Shown here: one piece after another, positions 33,691 to 42,562 of the stretch
Layout: each line of letters starts with the position of its first letter
How positions within the stretch are numbered: the first letter of the stretch is position 1
Program-made: the position numbers and the translations under genes
Notes under the pieces: generated by a model
The model's database searches: none
What the model was told of the DNA's origin: nothing
What the model saw: only the letters and a program-made list of their open reading frames with translations
DNA from: Ferrimonas kyonanensis DSM 18153
Lineage (GTDB): Bacteria > Pseudomonadota > Gammaproteobacteria > Enterobacterales > Shewanellaceae
DNA length: 64,000 bases
Direction of reading: 5' to 3'
Assembly: GCF_000425405.1 (NCBI RefSeq)
Contig: NZ_KE384363.1
Coordinates: 1-64,000, forward strand

Positions 33691-33766
33691 ACCCGCTCAG
33701 AGTATCACAACTCAATTGGGCCCAGGCAACTCACCCTTCAACCAGGGCAATGGACACCTCAAGGCC

Positions 33767-35077
33767 TCAAGTCAGCAGCCCAAACACCGCCGCCAGTTTA
33801 TCGGGCGCCGACAACTCCAGACATTTTTCCAGATTATCGACATATGAGGCATTGTGCTGCCGTTTCTTAGCGTAGGCCGAGATGACATCCACCACCGTCC
33901 TTTTATCCATTTCACCAGACTCAACGGCAATGCCTGCCAGATACGCTTCGATCACCAACAGGTCCACCATCAACACCTGAAAGAACTGAGTCGGTGTTCG
34001 TTCGATAGCCAATAAAAATTGATTGTTGTACAACTGATAAAGCAGGAAATTGAGCAACATGTGAGGATGCTCTGCCAAAAATGGTCCCATTACGGCATGG
34101 GATTCTTTTAGCAAAGCATCAAAGATGTCCGGTACACCAAATATCACCATAGCGCTGGCAGATAAGGAAGGTAAGTCACTGCCATTTCCCCCCCTACCTA
34201 CTCGCTGTTCCATCTGCCGCATCAACGGCAACTGAAACTGCAACAACCTCTTTTCAGAAGGGCTCACCCTAAAGTTGTTTGCTCCCTCTTTGGTGACTTC
34301 CGAGCCAATCTGCACCAGTTGAGAGGAAAGTATCTTCCATTTGTGACCTTTAAGTTCCGGTAGCGTGGAAAACGACTTCCTCATTGAGCCATCTTTCATC
34401 CATTGAAGGTTTCTTTGCAAAATGGTCTCAATCTTCAACGGATTTTCTAAATGATCATCGATTTGGTGGTAGGTAATTCCCAGTATAAACAGTCGCTCAG
34501 GAAGACTCAGTTGATGATTCAACAACACCTGAAAACTGAACTCTCTCACGATATTGGCCCAATGGGGCAAGACATGAGAAGGCAGTCCTAACTTTTTGTA
34601 ATGCTCTTTAAAAGAATCACTTTCCTCCACCTGACTCAATATCATAGCCTCGGGGTTAAACAGGATCTCCTCTGCCGCAGCCGGACAGGATAGTGATAAA
34701 CTCAGCTCCAGACGGTCGCCGAAATACTGAGGCAACCGCGGGTATTGCTGACAAGTGATGGATAACGCTTTCTCTCCCAGACGTTTATGTACCTCGCACC
34801 AGCCCTGATCGTCCAGCATGGGGCAGTGGCCCTGGCTGTCCAAACGGATGTAGCCATAGCTAAGATCGCTGCTTCTTTCCTTCGGCATTCTTTTGTAGTG
34901 CTGCTTAGACAACACCTTTATCACCGTATCTGCGGATTTCCGCGTCTCTTTAAAGGCCTTCTTATCCAAGGAGATCGTCCAGGAATGACAACAGTTGGAC
35001 GGACACTGGTCACCGATACAGCGAAAATTGCGTACAAAAGTAGGCTCAAAGACCTTAAGAGGTTGTTCGGGGGACAT
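33767..35077 (-). CDS. fliB: FliB-like flagellin lysine-N-methylase
   Basis: This 436-residue protein is similar to Salmonella FliB, which methylates surface lysines of flagellin. It carries the family's Cys-rich N-terminal cluster (FRCIGDQCPSNCCHSW), and CPMLDDQGWCEVHKRLGEKALSITCQQYPR. These cysteines suggest an iron-sulphur cluster, as in YkgJ-type proteins. The ATG at 35077 is the first ATG of the frame; an earlier TTG at 35107 is less likely. It lies downstream of two flagellin genes on the same strand but behind a strong terminator, so it probably has its own promoter. Base composition is slightly AT-richer than neighbours, which could mean transfer. Confidence 0.8.
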   Translation of the reverse strand: MSPEQPLKVFEPTFVRNFRCIGDQCPSNCCHSWTISLDKKAFKETRKSADTVIKVLSKQHYKRMPKERSSDLSYGYIRLDSQGHCPMLDDQGWCEVHKRLGEKALSITCQQYPRLPQYFGDRLELSLSLSCPAAAEEILFNPEAMILSQVEESDSFKEHYKKLGLPSHVLPHWANIVREFSFQVLLNHQLSLPERLFILGITYHQIDDHLENPLKIETILQRNLQWMKDGSMRKSFSTLPELKGHKWKILSSQLVQIGSEVTKEGANNFRVSPSEKRLLQFQLPLMRQMEQRVGRGGNGSDLPSLSASAMVIFGVPDIFDALLKESHAVMGPFLAEHPHMLLNFLLYQLYNNQFLLAIERTPTQFFQVLMVDLLVIEAYLAGIAVESGEMDKRTVVDVISAYAKKRQHNASYVDNLEKCLELSAPDKLAAVFGLLT

Positions 35078-35151
35078 CTTCGACTCAATTAGAAATGCAC
35101 ATATCAAAATGAATGCAATTTCTTTGCCAATGGCACTAAAAAGCGTGGATC

Positions 35152-35178
35152 AAAAAAGCCGGGCAAATGCCCGGCTCT
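35152..35178 (-). terminator. Flagellin terminator
   Basis: The stem AGCCGGGC/GCCCGGCT with loop AAAT is followed on the minus strand by six T residues, 28 bases after the flagellin stop. Confidence 0.85.
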
Positions 35179-35204
35179 GGTTGGGATAGATAACGCTTGG
35201 GTAA

Positions 35205-36044
35205 TTAACCCAACAGGCCCATCACCAGGTTGGTGTTCTGGTTGGCACGGGACAGGATATTGGTGCCAGACTGAACCAACAACTGGTTCTTGGTCATCGC
35301 CGCACTCTCTGCAGCAAAGTCGGCATCCATAATACGACCTGAGGCCGCCTGGGTGTTCTGGCTCACGTTAGCCAGGTTGTTGGAGGTGTGCTCCAGACGG
35401 TTGATGTTGGCACCCAAAGAAGAGCGAGCCTTACCAACGTTATCAATCAACTTATCGACTTCACCCAGGGTAGTGGTGGAATCGGCTGCTGATTTAAGGT
35501 TTTTGGTAAAGATAGTCTCGTCAATCTTGTCGGTGGAAACGTCCAGCTTAACGGTCAGTGTTTCAGTGGTACCGGCACCAATCTGGAATTTAACACCATT
35601 GGTTTTGTCGGTCAGAGAGTTTGCGCTTTGATCAAACAGTTTGTTACCGGCAAATTCCGTGTTATCGACAATACGCTCGACTTCAGCTTTAAGTTCGGTG
35701 AATTCGGCATCCAGAGCATTGCGATCGTCTGCTGAGTTCACGCCGTTGGCAGACTGAGTCGCCAACTCCTTCATGCGCATGGCGATGTTGTTAATTTCGT
35801 CCAGGGCACCGTCGGCAGTTTGCAGCATAGAGGTGGCATCGCCGATGTTACGCTGGGCGGTGTTCATGCCGGTGACGTTGGCGTTCAGACGGTTAGCAAT
35901 CTGCAGGCCAGCCGCATCGTCGGCAGCAGAGTTGATGCGAAAACCGGTGGACAGACGCTCCATGGCGGTGTTGAGGCCATTGTTGCTCTGACCCACAGAG
36001 TTTTGAGCAACCAAGGATGGGAAGTTAGTTTGTACTGAAAGCAT
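35205..36044 (-). CDS. Flagellin, lysine-rich central domain
   Basis: This 279-residue filament subunit has a conserved N-terminal D0/D1 half (LSVQTNFPSLVAQNSV to about residue 140) and a C-terminal half (SSLGANINRLEHTSNNLANVSQNTQAA to the end NLVMGLLG). The middle is short, with no D2/D3 domains. It has 12 lysines, nine of them between residues 110 and 225, many as separated single Lys in DKT, VKF, VKL and DKI. These would be suitable FliB sites. The ATG at 36044 follows GGAG. A TAAAG-N15-GCGCTTTT motif lies 42-69 bases upstream. Nearly identical at both ends to the neighbouring flagellin. Confidence 0.95.
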   Translation of the reverse strand: MLSVQTNFPSLVAQNSVGQSNNGLNTAMERLSTGFRINSAADDAAGLQIANRLNANVTGMNTAQRNIGDATSMLQTADGALDEINNIAMRMKELATQSANGVNSADDRNALDAEFTELKAEVERIVDNTEFAGNKLFDQSANSLTDKTNGVKFQIGAGTTETLTVKLDVSTDKIDETIFTKNLKSAADSTTTLGEVDKLIDNVGKARSSLGANINRLEHTSNNLANVSQNTQAASGRIMDADFAAESAAMTKNQLLVQSGTNILSRANQNTNLVMGLLG

Positions 36045-36085
36045 TGGGTTATCTCCGTGAGATGTGTTTTCTAAGTTCAATAATC

Positions 36086-36113
36086 AAAAGCGCCACTAAT
36101 TCAAAGATCTTTA
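36086..36113 (-). promoter_or_regulatory. Sigma-28 (FliA)-like promoter of flagellin 1
   Basis: On the minus strand: TAAAG, 15 bases, GCGCTTTT. The -35 half matches the FliA consensus TAAAG(TTT); the -10 half is only partly like GCCGATAA. The same motif with the same spacing is found before flagellin 2. Confidence 0.6.
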
Positions 36114-36220
36114 AATTTTTTTCCATCCTTATGAACACACTCGCTTTGAGTGCTGGCCTGTCGCGCACTGACGCCCGGCCACAGATACTCAATACTCCTT
36201 TCGCACTGGCTAAGGTGCAT

Positions 36221-36258
36221 AAAAAAACACCCCTAAACCAACCAGTCTAGGGGTGTTA
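36221..36258 (-). terminator. Terminator of flagellin 2
   Basis: AACACCCCTA pairs with TAGGGGTGTT around a 12-base loop, with seven T residues on the minus strand. It separates the two flagellin genes, which are therefore independent transcripts. Confidence 0.85.
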
Positions 36259-36319
36259 ATCACCATCACTTCTATAGAGGGACCCCCTCTTTTAGAGGCG
36301 ACTCAGCTACCAAAGAGGA

Positions 36320-37144
36320 TTAGCCCAGCAGGCCCATCACCAGGTTGGTGTTCTGGTTGGCACGGGACAGGATGTTGGTGCCAGATTGAACCAACAGCTG
36401 GTTCTTGGTCATCGCCGCACTTTCTGAGGCAAAGTCGGCATCCATGATACGGCCAGCAGCCGCTTGGGTATTCTGACTGACATTGGCCAGGTTGTTTGAA
36501 GTGTGCTCCAAACGGTTGATGTTAGCACCCAAAGCAGAGCGGGAAGTGCCAACAACGTCAATCAAGGCGTCTACAACGGCGATAGCGCCGTTTGCATCAG
36601 CAGTCAAATCAACAGCCGTCAGATCTTCACCACCACCTTTTAAGTCGGAAGTATCAATAGCAGCAACGGTCACGGCCAGAGTTTCGGTAGAAGATGCACC
36701 AATCTGGAAAGTAGTACCACCGTCCAGTGCTGCGAACAAGTCGTTGCCAGCATACTCGGTCTTACCCAAGATACGGTCAACCTCTGCTTCCAGCTCTGTG
36801 AATTCAGCGTCCAGCGCTTTCAGGTCGTCGGCCGAGTTCACGCCGTTGGCGCCCTGAGTCGCCAGCTCTTTCATGCGCATGGCGATGTTGTTGACTTCAT
36901 CCAGAGCACCGTCGGCAGTCTGCAGCATAGAGGTGGCATCGCCGATGTTACGCTGGGCGGTGTTCATGCCGGTAACGTTGGCGTTCAGACGGTTAGCAAT
37001 CTGCAGCCCAGCCGCATCGTCGGCAGCAGAGTTGATGCGCAGGCCGGTGGACAGACGCTCCATGGCGGTATTGAGGCTATTGTTACTCTGACCCACAGAG
37101 TTTTGAGCAACCAAAGATGGGAAGTTAGTTTGTACTGAAAGCAT
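36320..37144 (-). CDS. Flagellin, lysine-poor central domain
   Basis: This 274-residue filament protein is almost the same as the next flagellin in its first 135 and last 90 residues. It differs in the middle (FAALDGGTTFQIGASSTETLAV, then DLTAVDLTADANGA), which is rich in Ala, Asp and Thr. Only five lysines remain in the whole protein. The ATG at 37144 follows GGAG. The same TAAAG-N15-GCGCTTTT motif lies upstream. Two separately controlled flagellins are common in polar-flagellated Alteromonadales. Confidence 0.95.
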   Translation of the reverse strand: MLSVQTNFPSLVAQNSVGQSNNSLNTAMERLSTGLRINSAADDAAGLQIANRLNANVTGMNTAQRNIGDATSMLQTADGALDEVNNIAMRMKELATQGANGVNSADDLKALDAEFTELEAEVDRILGKTEYAGNDLFAALDGGTTFQIGASSTETLAVTVAAIDTSDLKGGGEDLTAVDLTADANGAIAVVDALIDVVGTSRSALGANINRLEHTSNNLANVSQNTQAAAGRIMDADFASESAAMTKNQLLVQSGTNILSRANQNTNLVMGLLG

Positions 37145-37182
37145 AGGGTATCTCCATGAGAAAAATCTGACTATCAATACCC

Positions 37183-37210
37183 AAAAGCGCCTGTTTATTG
37201 CGAATCTTTA
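37183..37210 (-). promoter_or_regulatory. Sigma-28 (FliA)-like promoter of flagellin 2
   Basis: TAAAG-N15-GCGCTTTT on the minus strand, 39-66 bases before the start, identical in spacing to that of flagellin 1. Confidence 0.6.
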
Positions 37211-37263
37211 ATTTTCCTTGCTGCCTGACAAAAATCTATCCCCCTCTAAAGCGACAGAATAAA

Positions 37264-37289
37264 AAAAGCCCCGCCAATGGCAGGGCCAA
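37264..37289 (-). terminator. Terminator of the DcaP-type porin gene
   Basis: GCCCTGCC/GGCGGGGC-type hairpin with one mismatch is followed on the minus strand by seven T residues. Confidence 0.75.
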
Positions 37290-37306
37290 ACCCGAACCGC
37301 TAAGGG

Positions 37307-38467
37307 TTACAACACGTACTTCAGGGAGAACATAAACCGACTCAGATCGGCGTCGCTGCCGTCGGTGCGTTCGTTCAGCGCGTACAGGTACTCTACGCCG
37401 ACCGTGATCGGCTTCACCGGCGAATACAGCAGGTTGATGTTGCCGCTGTAGGAGGTTTCATTGACCGCCACCATGGGCGAGGTATCGTAATCCGCTTCCA
37501 ATGCCGAGGCGGTAATGTTGGAACGCCACTTCTCATCCCACCAATGCTGGTAGGAGGCAAAACCGGAATAGGTGGTGATCGCTTCTACTTCGCCATTTCC
37601 CAGTACCGCGCCATTGACGAAGTTCAGTGCCATGTATCGGCCCGCCCCTTCGCCGTAGTTAGCCATGAATTTAATGGTATCCTTGCCGGAACCCACCGGA
37701 ATCACCCCGGAGCCGCTCAGCGCCCAACCAAAGGTGCTTTCATCCATGTTGTCCTCTTCGTACTCCAACTCCCTCAGCAGCGCCGCCAGCATGAACTTGC
37801 TGTTTCCGGTTTTGAAGTTGTAGCGGGCAATCAGGTCCGGGATCAGATCCGAGCTGCTGGTCTTTCGAACGCCGGTGGTGTAATCGGTAAAGGTGCTACT
37901 GGGGTTTTCCAGAGCAAACTGCCAACCGCCGTTGGTGTAACGAATCTGCCCCTGGCGGGCGAAGGTGGTGCCTTCAGCGGCCCCAACAAAATCCAGCGCC
38001 TCGGGCAAAGCCCCCACATCTTGGAACGTGGTCCAGGTCTGTCCCACTAACCAGTTGTCGACACTGACAAACGCGTGCCTGAGCCGGGGTGAGTAACTAT
38101 TGGACACCCGCTCATTGCCATCCGCATGGGTCAGAAAGTCCATCTCTACGAAGAATTTCAGCTTATGACCATCGAGGTCGTTAGTGGCGGCAAAGTTAAA
38201 ACGGGTCTCCCTGGCATGGAAGTCGGTGACACTGGTGCCCCGAGCACTGTCACCATAAATGGCACCGGGTACATAGAACTGGCGCGAAATGTTGTTGTCA
38301 TCCGGCGCCCCCTCGCTGTAGTTGCTCACCATCAGATCCGCCTTAACATAGCCACCAAAAGCAAACTCGGTGTCACTGAGGGATTGCAGGGATATGGCCG
38401 CCTGAGTGGCCGCAACGGGGGTCAGCAATGCCGCGACCGCCAGGGCCGTGCGATTAAGCAGTTTCAT
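37307..38467 (-). CDS. DcaP-like trimeric outer-membrane porin
   Basis: This 386-residue barrel has a signal peptide (KLLNRTALAVAALLTPVAATQA). The mature part starts with TEFAFGGYVKADLMVSNYS, the signature of DcaP-like porins, then RETRFNFAAT, and FFVEMDFLTHADGNERVSNSYSPRLRHAFV. The C-terminus ends SLKYVL. DcaP proteins take up dicarboxylates and other negatively charged small molecules. The usual N-terminal coiled coil of Acinetobacter DcaP is missing, as is common in Shewanella and relatives. The ATG at 38467 follows GGAG at the right distance; several earlier ATGs are in frame. Confidence 0.82.
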   Translation of the reverse strand: MKLLNRTALAVAALLTPVAATQAAISLQSLSDTEFAFGGYVKADLMVSNYSEGAPDDNNISRQFYVPGAIYGDSARGTSVTDFHARETRFNFAATNDLDGHKLKFFVEMDFLTHADGNERVSNSYSPRLRHAFVSVDNWLVGQTWTTFQDVGALPEALDFVGAAEGTTFARQGQIRYTNGGWQFALENPSSTFTDYTTGVRKTSSSDLIPDLIARYNFKTGNSKFMLAALLRELEYEEDNMDESTFGWALSGSGVIPVGSGKDTIKFMANYGEGAGRYMALNFVNGAVLGNGEVEAITTYSGFASYQHWWDEKWRSNITASALEADYDTSPMVAVNETSYSGNINLLYSPVKPITVGVEYLYALNERTDGSDADLSRFMFSLKYVL

Positions 38468-38655
38468 CGTCATCTCCATGATTTTTTTGTAGTCCAACCC
38501 ACTATCATCCATAGATAAACGGTTGAAAATTAGCCAAAGGTCGAAGATGATTCGACAACATTTTCCTGAAAGTTAAACTACGCCCTGATGACAATTGCCG
38601 TTTCAACCCCAACCTCAGGCCGCAACTCAGCCACCGTCGTCCGCCTTTCAGGCAC

Positions 38656-38682
38656 AAAAAAGCCCCTGACGAGCAGGGGCTG
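38656..38682 (-). terminator. Terminator of the S9 peptidase gene
   Basis: The stem GCCCCTG/CAGGGGC is followed on the minus strand by six T residues, about 20 bases after the peptidase stop. Confidence 0.85.
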
Positions 38683-38705
38683 TTTACAGTCTTTGGTTTC
38701 AGAGC

Positions 38706-40763
38706 CTAGTTGGCGCTGCCGTCCTGAGGCGCCATGGTAAAGCGCTTCATCCAGCCGAGGACATTGTCGTACCACTGCACCAGGTTGTCCTGATTCAGAA
38801 TCCAGTGGTTTTCCTTTTCAAATACCAGCAGCTCCGACGGAATATTCTTACGCTGCAACACGGTAAAGGCCGCCAGTCCCTGCTCCAGGGGTACGCGGTA
38901 GTCTTTGGCACCATGGACCACCAACATCGGCGTACGCCAGTTGTTGATGTGATTGACCGGATTGAACTTCTCATAGTTGTCGGTGGCGTCCCAATAGCTG
39001 CCGCCAAACTCATGCTCGGGGAACCACAGCTCTTCGGTCACCATCGAGAAGCTGCGCATGTCGAACAGGCCGGCATGGTTCACCAGGCATTTGAAGCCAT
39101 CGGGCCAGTTTCCGGCAATCCAGTTCATCATGTAACCGCCGTAAGAGCCGCCGGCGGCGCAGGCGTTCTGGGTGTCCAGCCAGGGTTGCTGCTGCCCTAC
39201 GGCAGCCAGGCCTTTCTGAAGATCTTCCAGTGGCTTACCGCCCCAATCCAGAGAGATGGAGTCGGTGAACGCCTGGCCGTAACCGGTCGACCCGTGGAAA
39301 TCCACCATCACCACCCCAAAACCGGCGGCGGCCCACAACTGCGCATTCCAGCGGCTGTGCCAGCGGTTACCAAACGAACCCTGGGGGCCGCCATGAACCA
39401 GGAAGGCCACCGGGTATTTGCCACCCTTTTCGAAGTTCGCTGGTTTGATCCAGTAACCGTAGACGGTCTCGTTGTTCCAGCCTTTGAAGTTAAACTGTTG
39501 GAATTCACCCAGTCCCTGCTGGTTCAACAGGTCCTGATTCAAGTGAGTCAGTCGCGTCGGCTCACTGCCATTGAGACCCACCACATACAGATCGTTAGGT
39601 GACTTGAGGCTGTTGTGGGTATAGAACAGTTTGCCCCCCACCACTTTCACCAGGGCGTTGCTGCCCTCCTCCACCAGTGGCCGCTTGTCGCCAAAGCGCA
39701 CGTCCATGGCATAGATGGCCACCTGACCCAGGTTCTGGGCGGTCACGTACAGGGTGTGGCTCTCCTCGGCAAACGCGATACCGGAGGCGCTGCGATCCCA
39801 CAGTGGCGACACCTCACGGGTTTCGCCACTGCGAAGATCTTTCAGCATCACCCGGAATCGATCGGCTTCAAAACCCGGCTTGCTCATGGCCAGGTAGGCC
39901 AGATAACGGCCATCATCGGAAAACACCGGGTTGGCGTCCCAGGCCAGGTTAGACTCGGTCAGATTGACGGGCTCGCCGCCGGTGACTGGCACCTGCCACA
40001 GGTCATAGTTGGTCTGCCAGGCCTGATCGCGGCTGGGGGCCTTGGCACTGAACACCACATGCTTCCCGTCCGGAGTAAAGCTAACCTCCTCCATACCGGA
40101 GAAAGGCTTAGGCGGCGTTTCGGTATCCAGGCCCGAGGTCACGTCCACCGGGTTAGACAGGCTCTCGCCCTCGATCTTGGCCACAAACAGATGATTGCGC
40201 AGTCCGTCGCCCCAGGTATCCCAGTGGCGCACCATCAGCTGATCGTAGTGGCGGCCCTTCTGTTTGTTCTTCTTTTGGGCATCCTGTTTGTCCTTACTGC
40301 AGGCCAGGGTGTCGCACTCCACATTGACCCGAATCTGCATCACCACCTGGCTGTTGTCGTTAGACAGCTTAAAGCCGTCCACGTCCAGAGGCAGGTTCGA
40401 CAGCTGCACCGCTTCACCGCCGTCCAGAGCGATGGACCAGATTTGGCTGCTGCCGCTGCGACCACTGAGGAAAAACAGCCGTTTTCCATCTTTGGACACC
40501 ACCAGGTTGTGTTCGGTGGATTTGTTGTTGGTCAGGCGACGCGGTTCGCCATCCAGAGTCTGCAAATACAGATCGGAACGGGCACCCTCGGCGGTCTTCT
40601 TCTTGACGCCATACACCACGGTGTTGCCATCCGGCAGCACCACGGTGGAGTGCAACTTACTCAGCCCGTTGAGTTGGTGGATATCAAATGGGGCCGTTGT
40701 CGGCGCCGCCACCACAGAGGCCGACAGCGCCAGCGCGCTGCTCAGCACAATACCGTGTTTCAT
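38706..40763 (-). CDS. S9-family prolyl oligopeptidase-like peptidase (secreted)
   Basis: This 685-residue serine peptidase has a signal peptide ending VVAAPT. A seven-bladed beta-propeller follows (residues about 30-410) and then an alpha/beta hydrolase domain. The catalytic Ser is in AAGGSYGGYMMNW, the Asp in VHGAKDYRVP and the His in KENHWILN. The propeller carries an insertion with two cysteines (NVECDTLACSKDKQD), suitable for a periplasmic disulfide. Such enzymes act as dipeptidyl- or acylaminoacyl-peptidases. A separate transcript with its own terminator; the fumarase terminator lies before it. Confidence 0.9.
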   Translation of the reverse strand: MKHGIVLSSALALSASVVAAPTTAPFDIHQLNGLSKLHSTVVLPDGNTVVYGVKKKTAEGARSDLYLQTLDGEPRRLTNNKSTEHNLVVSKDGKRLFFLSGRSGSSQIWSIALDGGEAVQLSNLPLDVDGFKLSNDNSQVVMQIRVNVECDTLACSKDKQDAQKKNKQKGRHYDQLMVRHWDTWGDGLRNHLFVAKIEGESLSNPVDVTSGLDTETPPKPFSGMEEVSFTPDGKHVVFSAKAPSRDQAWQTNYDLWQVPVTGGEPVNLTESNLAWDANPVFSDDGRYLAYLAMSKPGFEADRFRVMLKDLRSGETREVSPLWDRSASGIAFAEESHTLYVTAQNLGQVAIYAMDVRFGDKRPLVEEGSNALVKVVGGKLFYTHNSLKSPNDLYVVGLNGSEPTRLTHLNQDLLNQQGLGEFQQFNFKGWNNETVYGYWIKPANFEKGGKYPVAFLVHGGPQGSFGNRWHSRWNAQLWAAAGFGVVMVDFHGSTGYGQAFTDSISLDWGGKPLEDLQKGLAAVGQQQPWLDTQNACAAGGSYGGYMMNWIAGNWPDGFKCLVNHAGLFDMRSFSMVTEELWFPEHEFGGSYWDATDNYEKFNPVNHINNWRTPMLVVHGAKDYRVPLEQGLAAFTVLQRKNIPSELLVFEKENHWILNQDNLVQWYDNVLGWMKRFTMAPQDGSAN

Positions 40764-40807
40764 TTTTGCTTTTCCCTTCGATGCGAAGTCCGGTCTATTG
40801 CCGGACT

Positions 40808-40838
40808 AAAAAGACGCCCACTGGGGTGGGCGTCATTG
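40808..40838 (-). terminator. Terminator of the fumarase gene
   Basis: GACGCCCAC pairs with GTGGGCGTC around TGGG, followed on the minus strand by five T residues. It lies 27 bases after the fumarase stop. Confidence 0.88.
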
Positions 40839-40860
40839 TTGTTATCCCTGCCTGGCAGGA

Positions 40861-42387
40861 TTATTGACTCAATTTGGTGTCCATCTCTTCAATCTTGGCA
40901 TGCCAGATGGCCGGCCCGGTCTGATGGACGTTATTGCCACTGGAATCCACGGCGACGGTGACCGGCATGTCTTTCACGTCAAACTCGTAGATCGCCTCCA
41001 TACCCAGCTCTTCAAAGGCGACTACCCGCGACTGTTTAATGGCCTTCGCCACCAGGTACGCGGCACCGCCAACGGCCATCAGGTAGGTTGCCTTGTGCTT
41101 GGCGATGCTGTCGACGGTGGCCGGTCCACGCTCGGCTTTGCCGATCATGCCCATCAGGCCGGTCTGTTCCAGCATCAGATCGGTGAACTTGTCCATTCTG
41201 GTGGCCGTGGTCGGCCCCGCCGGGCCCACCACTTCATCGCCCACGGCATCCACCGGGCCGACGTAGTAGATAAAGCGGCCTTTGAAGTCGACCCCGTCCG
41301 GCAGCCCCTGGCCGGAATCCAGCAGGTCCTTGATCCGTTTGTGGGCCGCGTCCCGGCCGGTGAGGATTTTGCCATTCAGCAACAGGGTGTCACCCGCTTG
41401 CCATTGCAGCATCTCCTCCTGGGTAATGCTGTCCAGGTTCACCCGCTTAACGCTCTCACCCACCTCCCAGGTCACTTCCGGCCAGTCAGCCAGATCCGGT
41501 ACCGGCAATTCCGCCGGGCCGCTGCCATTCAGAGTAAAGTGGACATGGCGGGTGGCGGCGCAGTTGGGAATCATCACCACAGGTTTTGAGGCGGCATGGG
41601 TCGGTGCCGACATGATCTTCACATCCAACACCGTGGTCAGCCCCCCAAGCCCCTGGGCACCAATCCCCAGCTTGTTGGCTCGCTCGAAGATCTCCAGGCG
41701 CAACTTCTCTTCGGTGGTCTCGGCACCGCGAGCTTTCAGCTCGTGAATGTCGATGTGCTCCATCAACGACTCTTTGGCCATCACTCCGGCTTTCTCGGCG
41801 GTACCGCCGATGCCAATGCCCAGAACCCCGGGAGGGCACCAGCCCGCGCCCATGGTGGGCAGAGTCTTCTCGACCCAGGCGGCAATGTCATCGGAAGGAT
41901 TCAACATCACCATCTTGGATTTGTTCTCAGAGCCACCGCCTTTGGCAGCCACAAACACCTCGACGGTGTCACCGGCGACCATCTCTACGTGCACCACAGA
42001 GGGGGTGTTGTCGCGGGTGTTTTTGCGCGCGCCTGCCGGATCGGCGACGATGGAGGCCCGCAGAGGGTTGTCGGTATTGGTATAGGCCTGACGCACGCCT
42101 TCGTCCACCATTTGTTGAACGGTCAGGTCGCTGTCCCACTGCACCTGCATGCCAATTTTGACAAAGCAGGTGACGATGCCGGTGTCCTGACACAGTGGCC
42201 GATGGCCCTGGGCGGACATGCGGGAATTAATCAGAATCTGGGCAATGGCGTCCTTGGCTGCCGGGTTGGCTTCCCGCTCGTAGGCAGCGTTCATTGCGTC
42301 GACGAAATCTTTCGGATGGTAGTATGAGATGTACTGAAGAGCATCAGCCACGGAGCTGATGAAATCCTGCTTGCTGATCACGGCCAT
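40861..42387 (-). CDS. fumA: Fumarate hydratase, class I (iron-sulphur type)
   Basis: This 508-residue cytoplasmic enzyme interconverts fumarate and malate with a 4Fe-4S cluster. Cluster-binding and active-site parts are seen: PLCQDTGIVTCF near residue 72, AAKGGGSENKSKM near 140, VIPNCAATRHVHFTLNG near 275, and a beta-domain starting at ILTGRDAAHKRI near 360 with IYYVGPVDA. It is a complete one-polypeptide form. The ATG at 42387 follows GGAG. The gene stands alone. The symbol could equally be fumB; sequence alone does not tell the paralogue. Confidence 0.93.
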   Translation of the reverse strand: MAVISKQDFISSVADALQYISYYHPKDFVDAMNAAYEREANPAAKDAIAQILINSRMSAQGHRPLCQDTGIVTCFVKIGMQVQWDSDLTVQQMVDEGVRQAYTNTDNPLRASIVADPAGARKNTRDNTPSVVHVEMVAGDTVEVFVAAKGGGSENKSKMVMLNPSDDIAAWVEKTLPTMGAGWCPPGVLGIGIGGTAEKAGVMAKESLMEHIDIHELKARGAETTEEKLRLEIFERANKLGIGAQGLGGLTTVLDVKIMSAPTHAASKPVVMIPNCAATRHVHFTLNGSGPAELPVPDLADWPEVTWEVGESVKRVNLDSITQEEMLQWQAGDTLLLNGKILTGRDAAHKRIKDLLDSGQGLPDGVDFKGRFIYYVGPVDAVGDEVVGPAGPTTATRMDKFTDLMLEQTGLMGMIGKAERGPATVDSIAKHKATYLMAVGGAAYLVAKAIKQSRVVAFEELGMEAIYEFDVKDMPVTVAVDSSGNNVHQTGPAIWHAKIEEMDTKLSQ

Positions 42388-42524
42388 TAATCTACTCCAC
42401 TGAGGCATCCAGCCCCATTTCACTATGCCTGTGTTTTTATTGTGGTTATCAAATCCGATTAATCATACCCCGAGGCAGCGGTAACGCGCCAGTGCTGTGC
42501 TCAGTCCGACAGCAAAACGGCAAA

Positions 42525-42558
42525 AAGCCATCCGACAACGGCAATGACCTGATGGCTT
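42525..42558 (-). terminator. Terminator of the histidine kinase gene
   Basis: GCCATC pairs with GATGGC around a long 18-base loop, followed on the minus strand by TTTTTG. It is moderate in strength. Confidence 0.5.
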
Positions 42559-42562
42559 GCCG

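Noticed and set aside
39615-40961. A 448-codon frame antisense to the S9 peptidase gene
   Set aside because: It runs over both the peptidase and the fumarase terminator, and has no recognisable domain. The minus-strand peptidase has all catalytic motifs.
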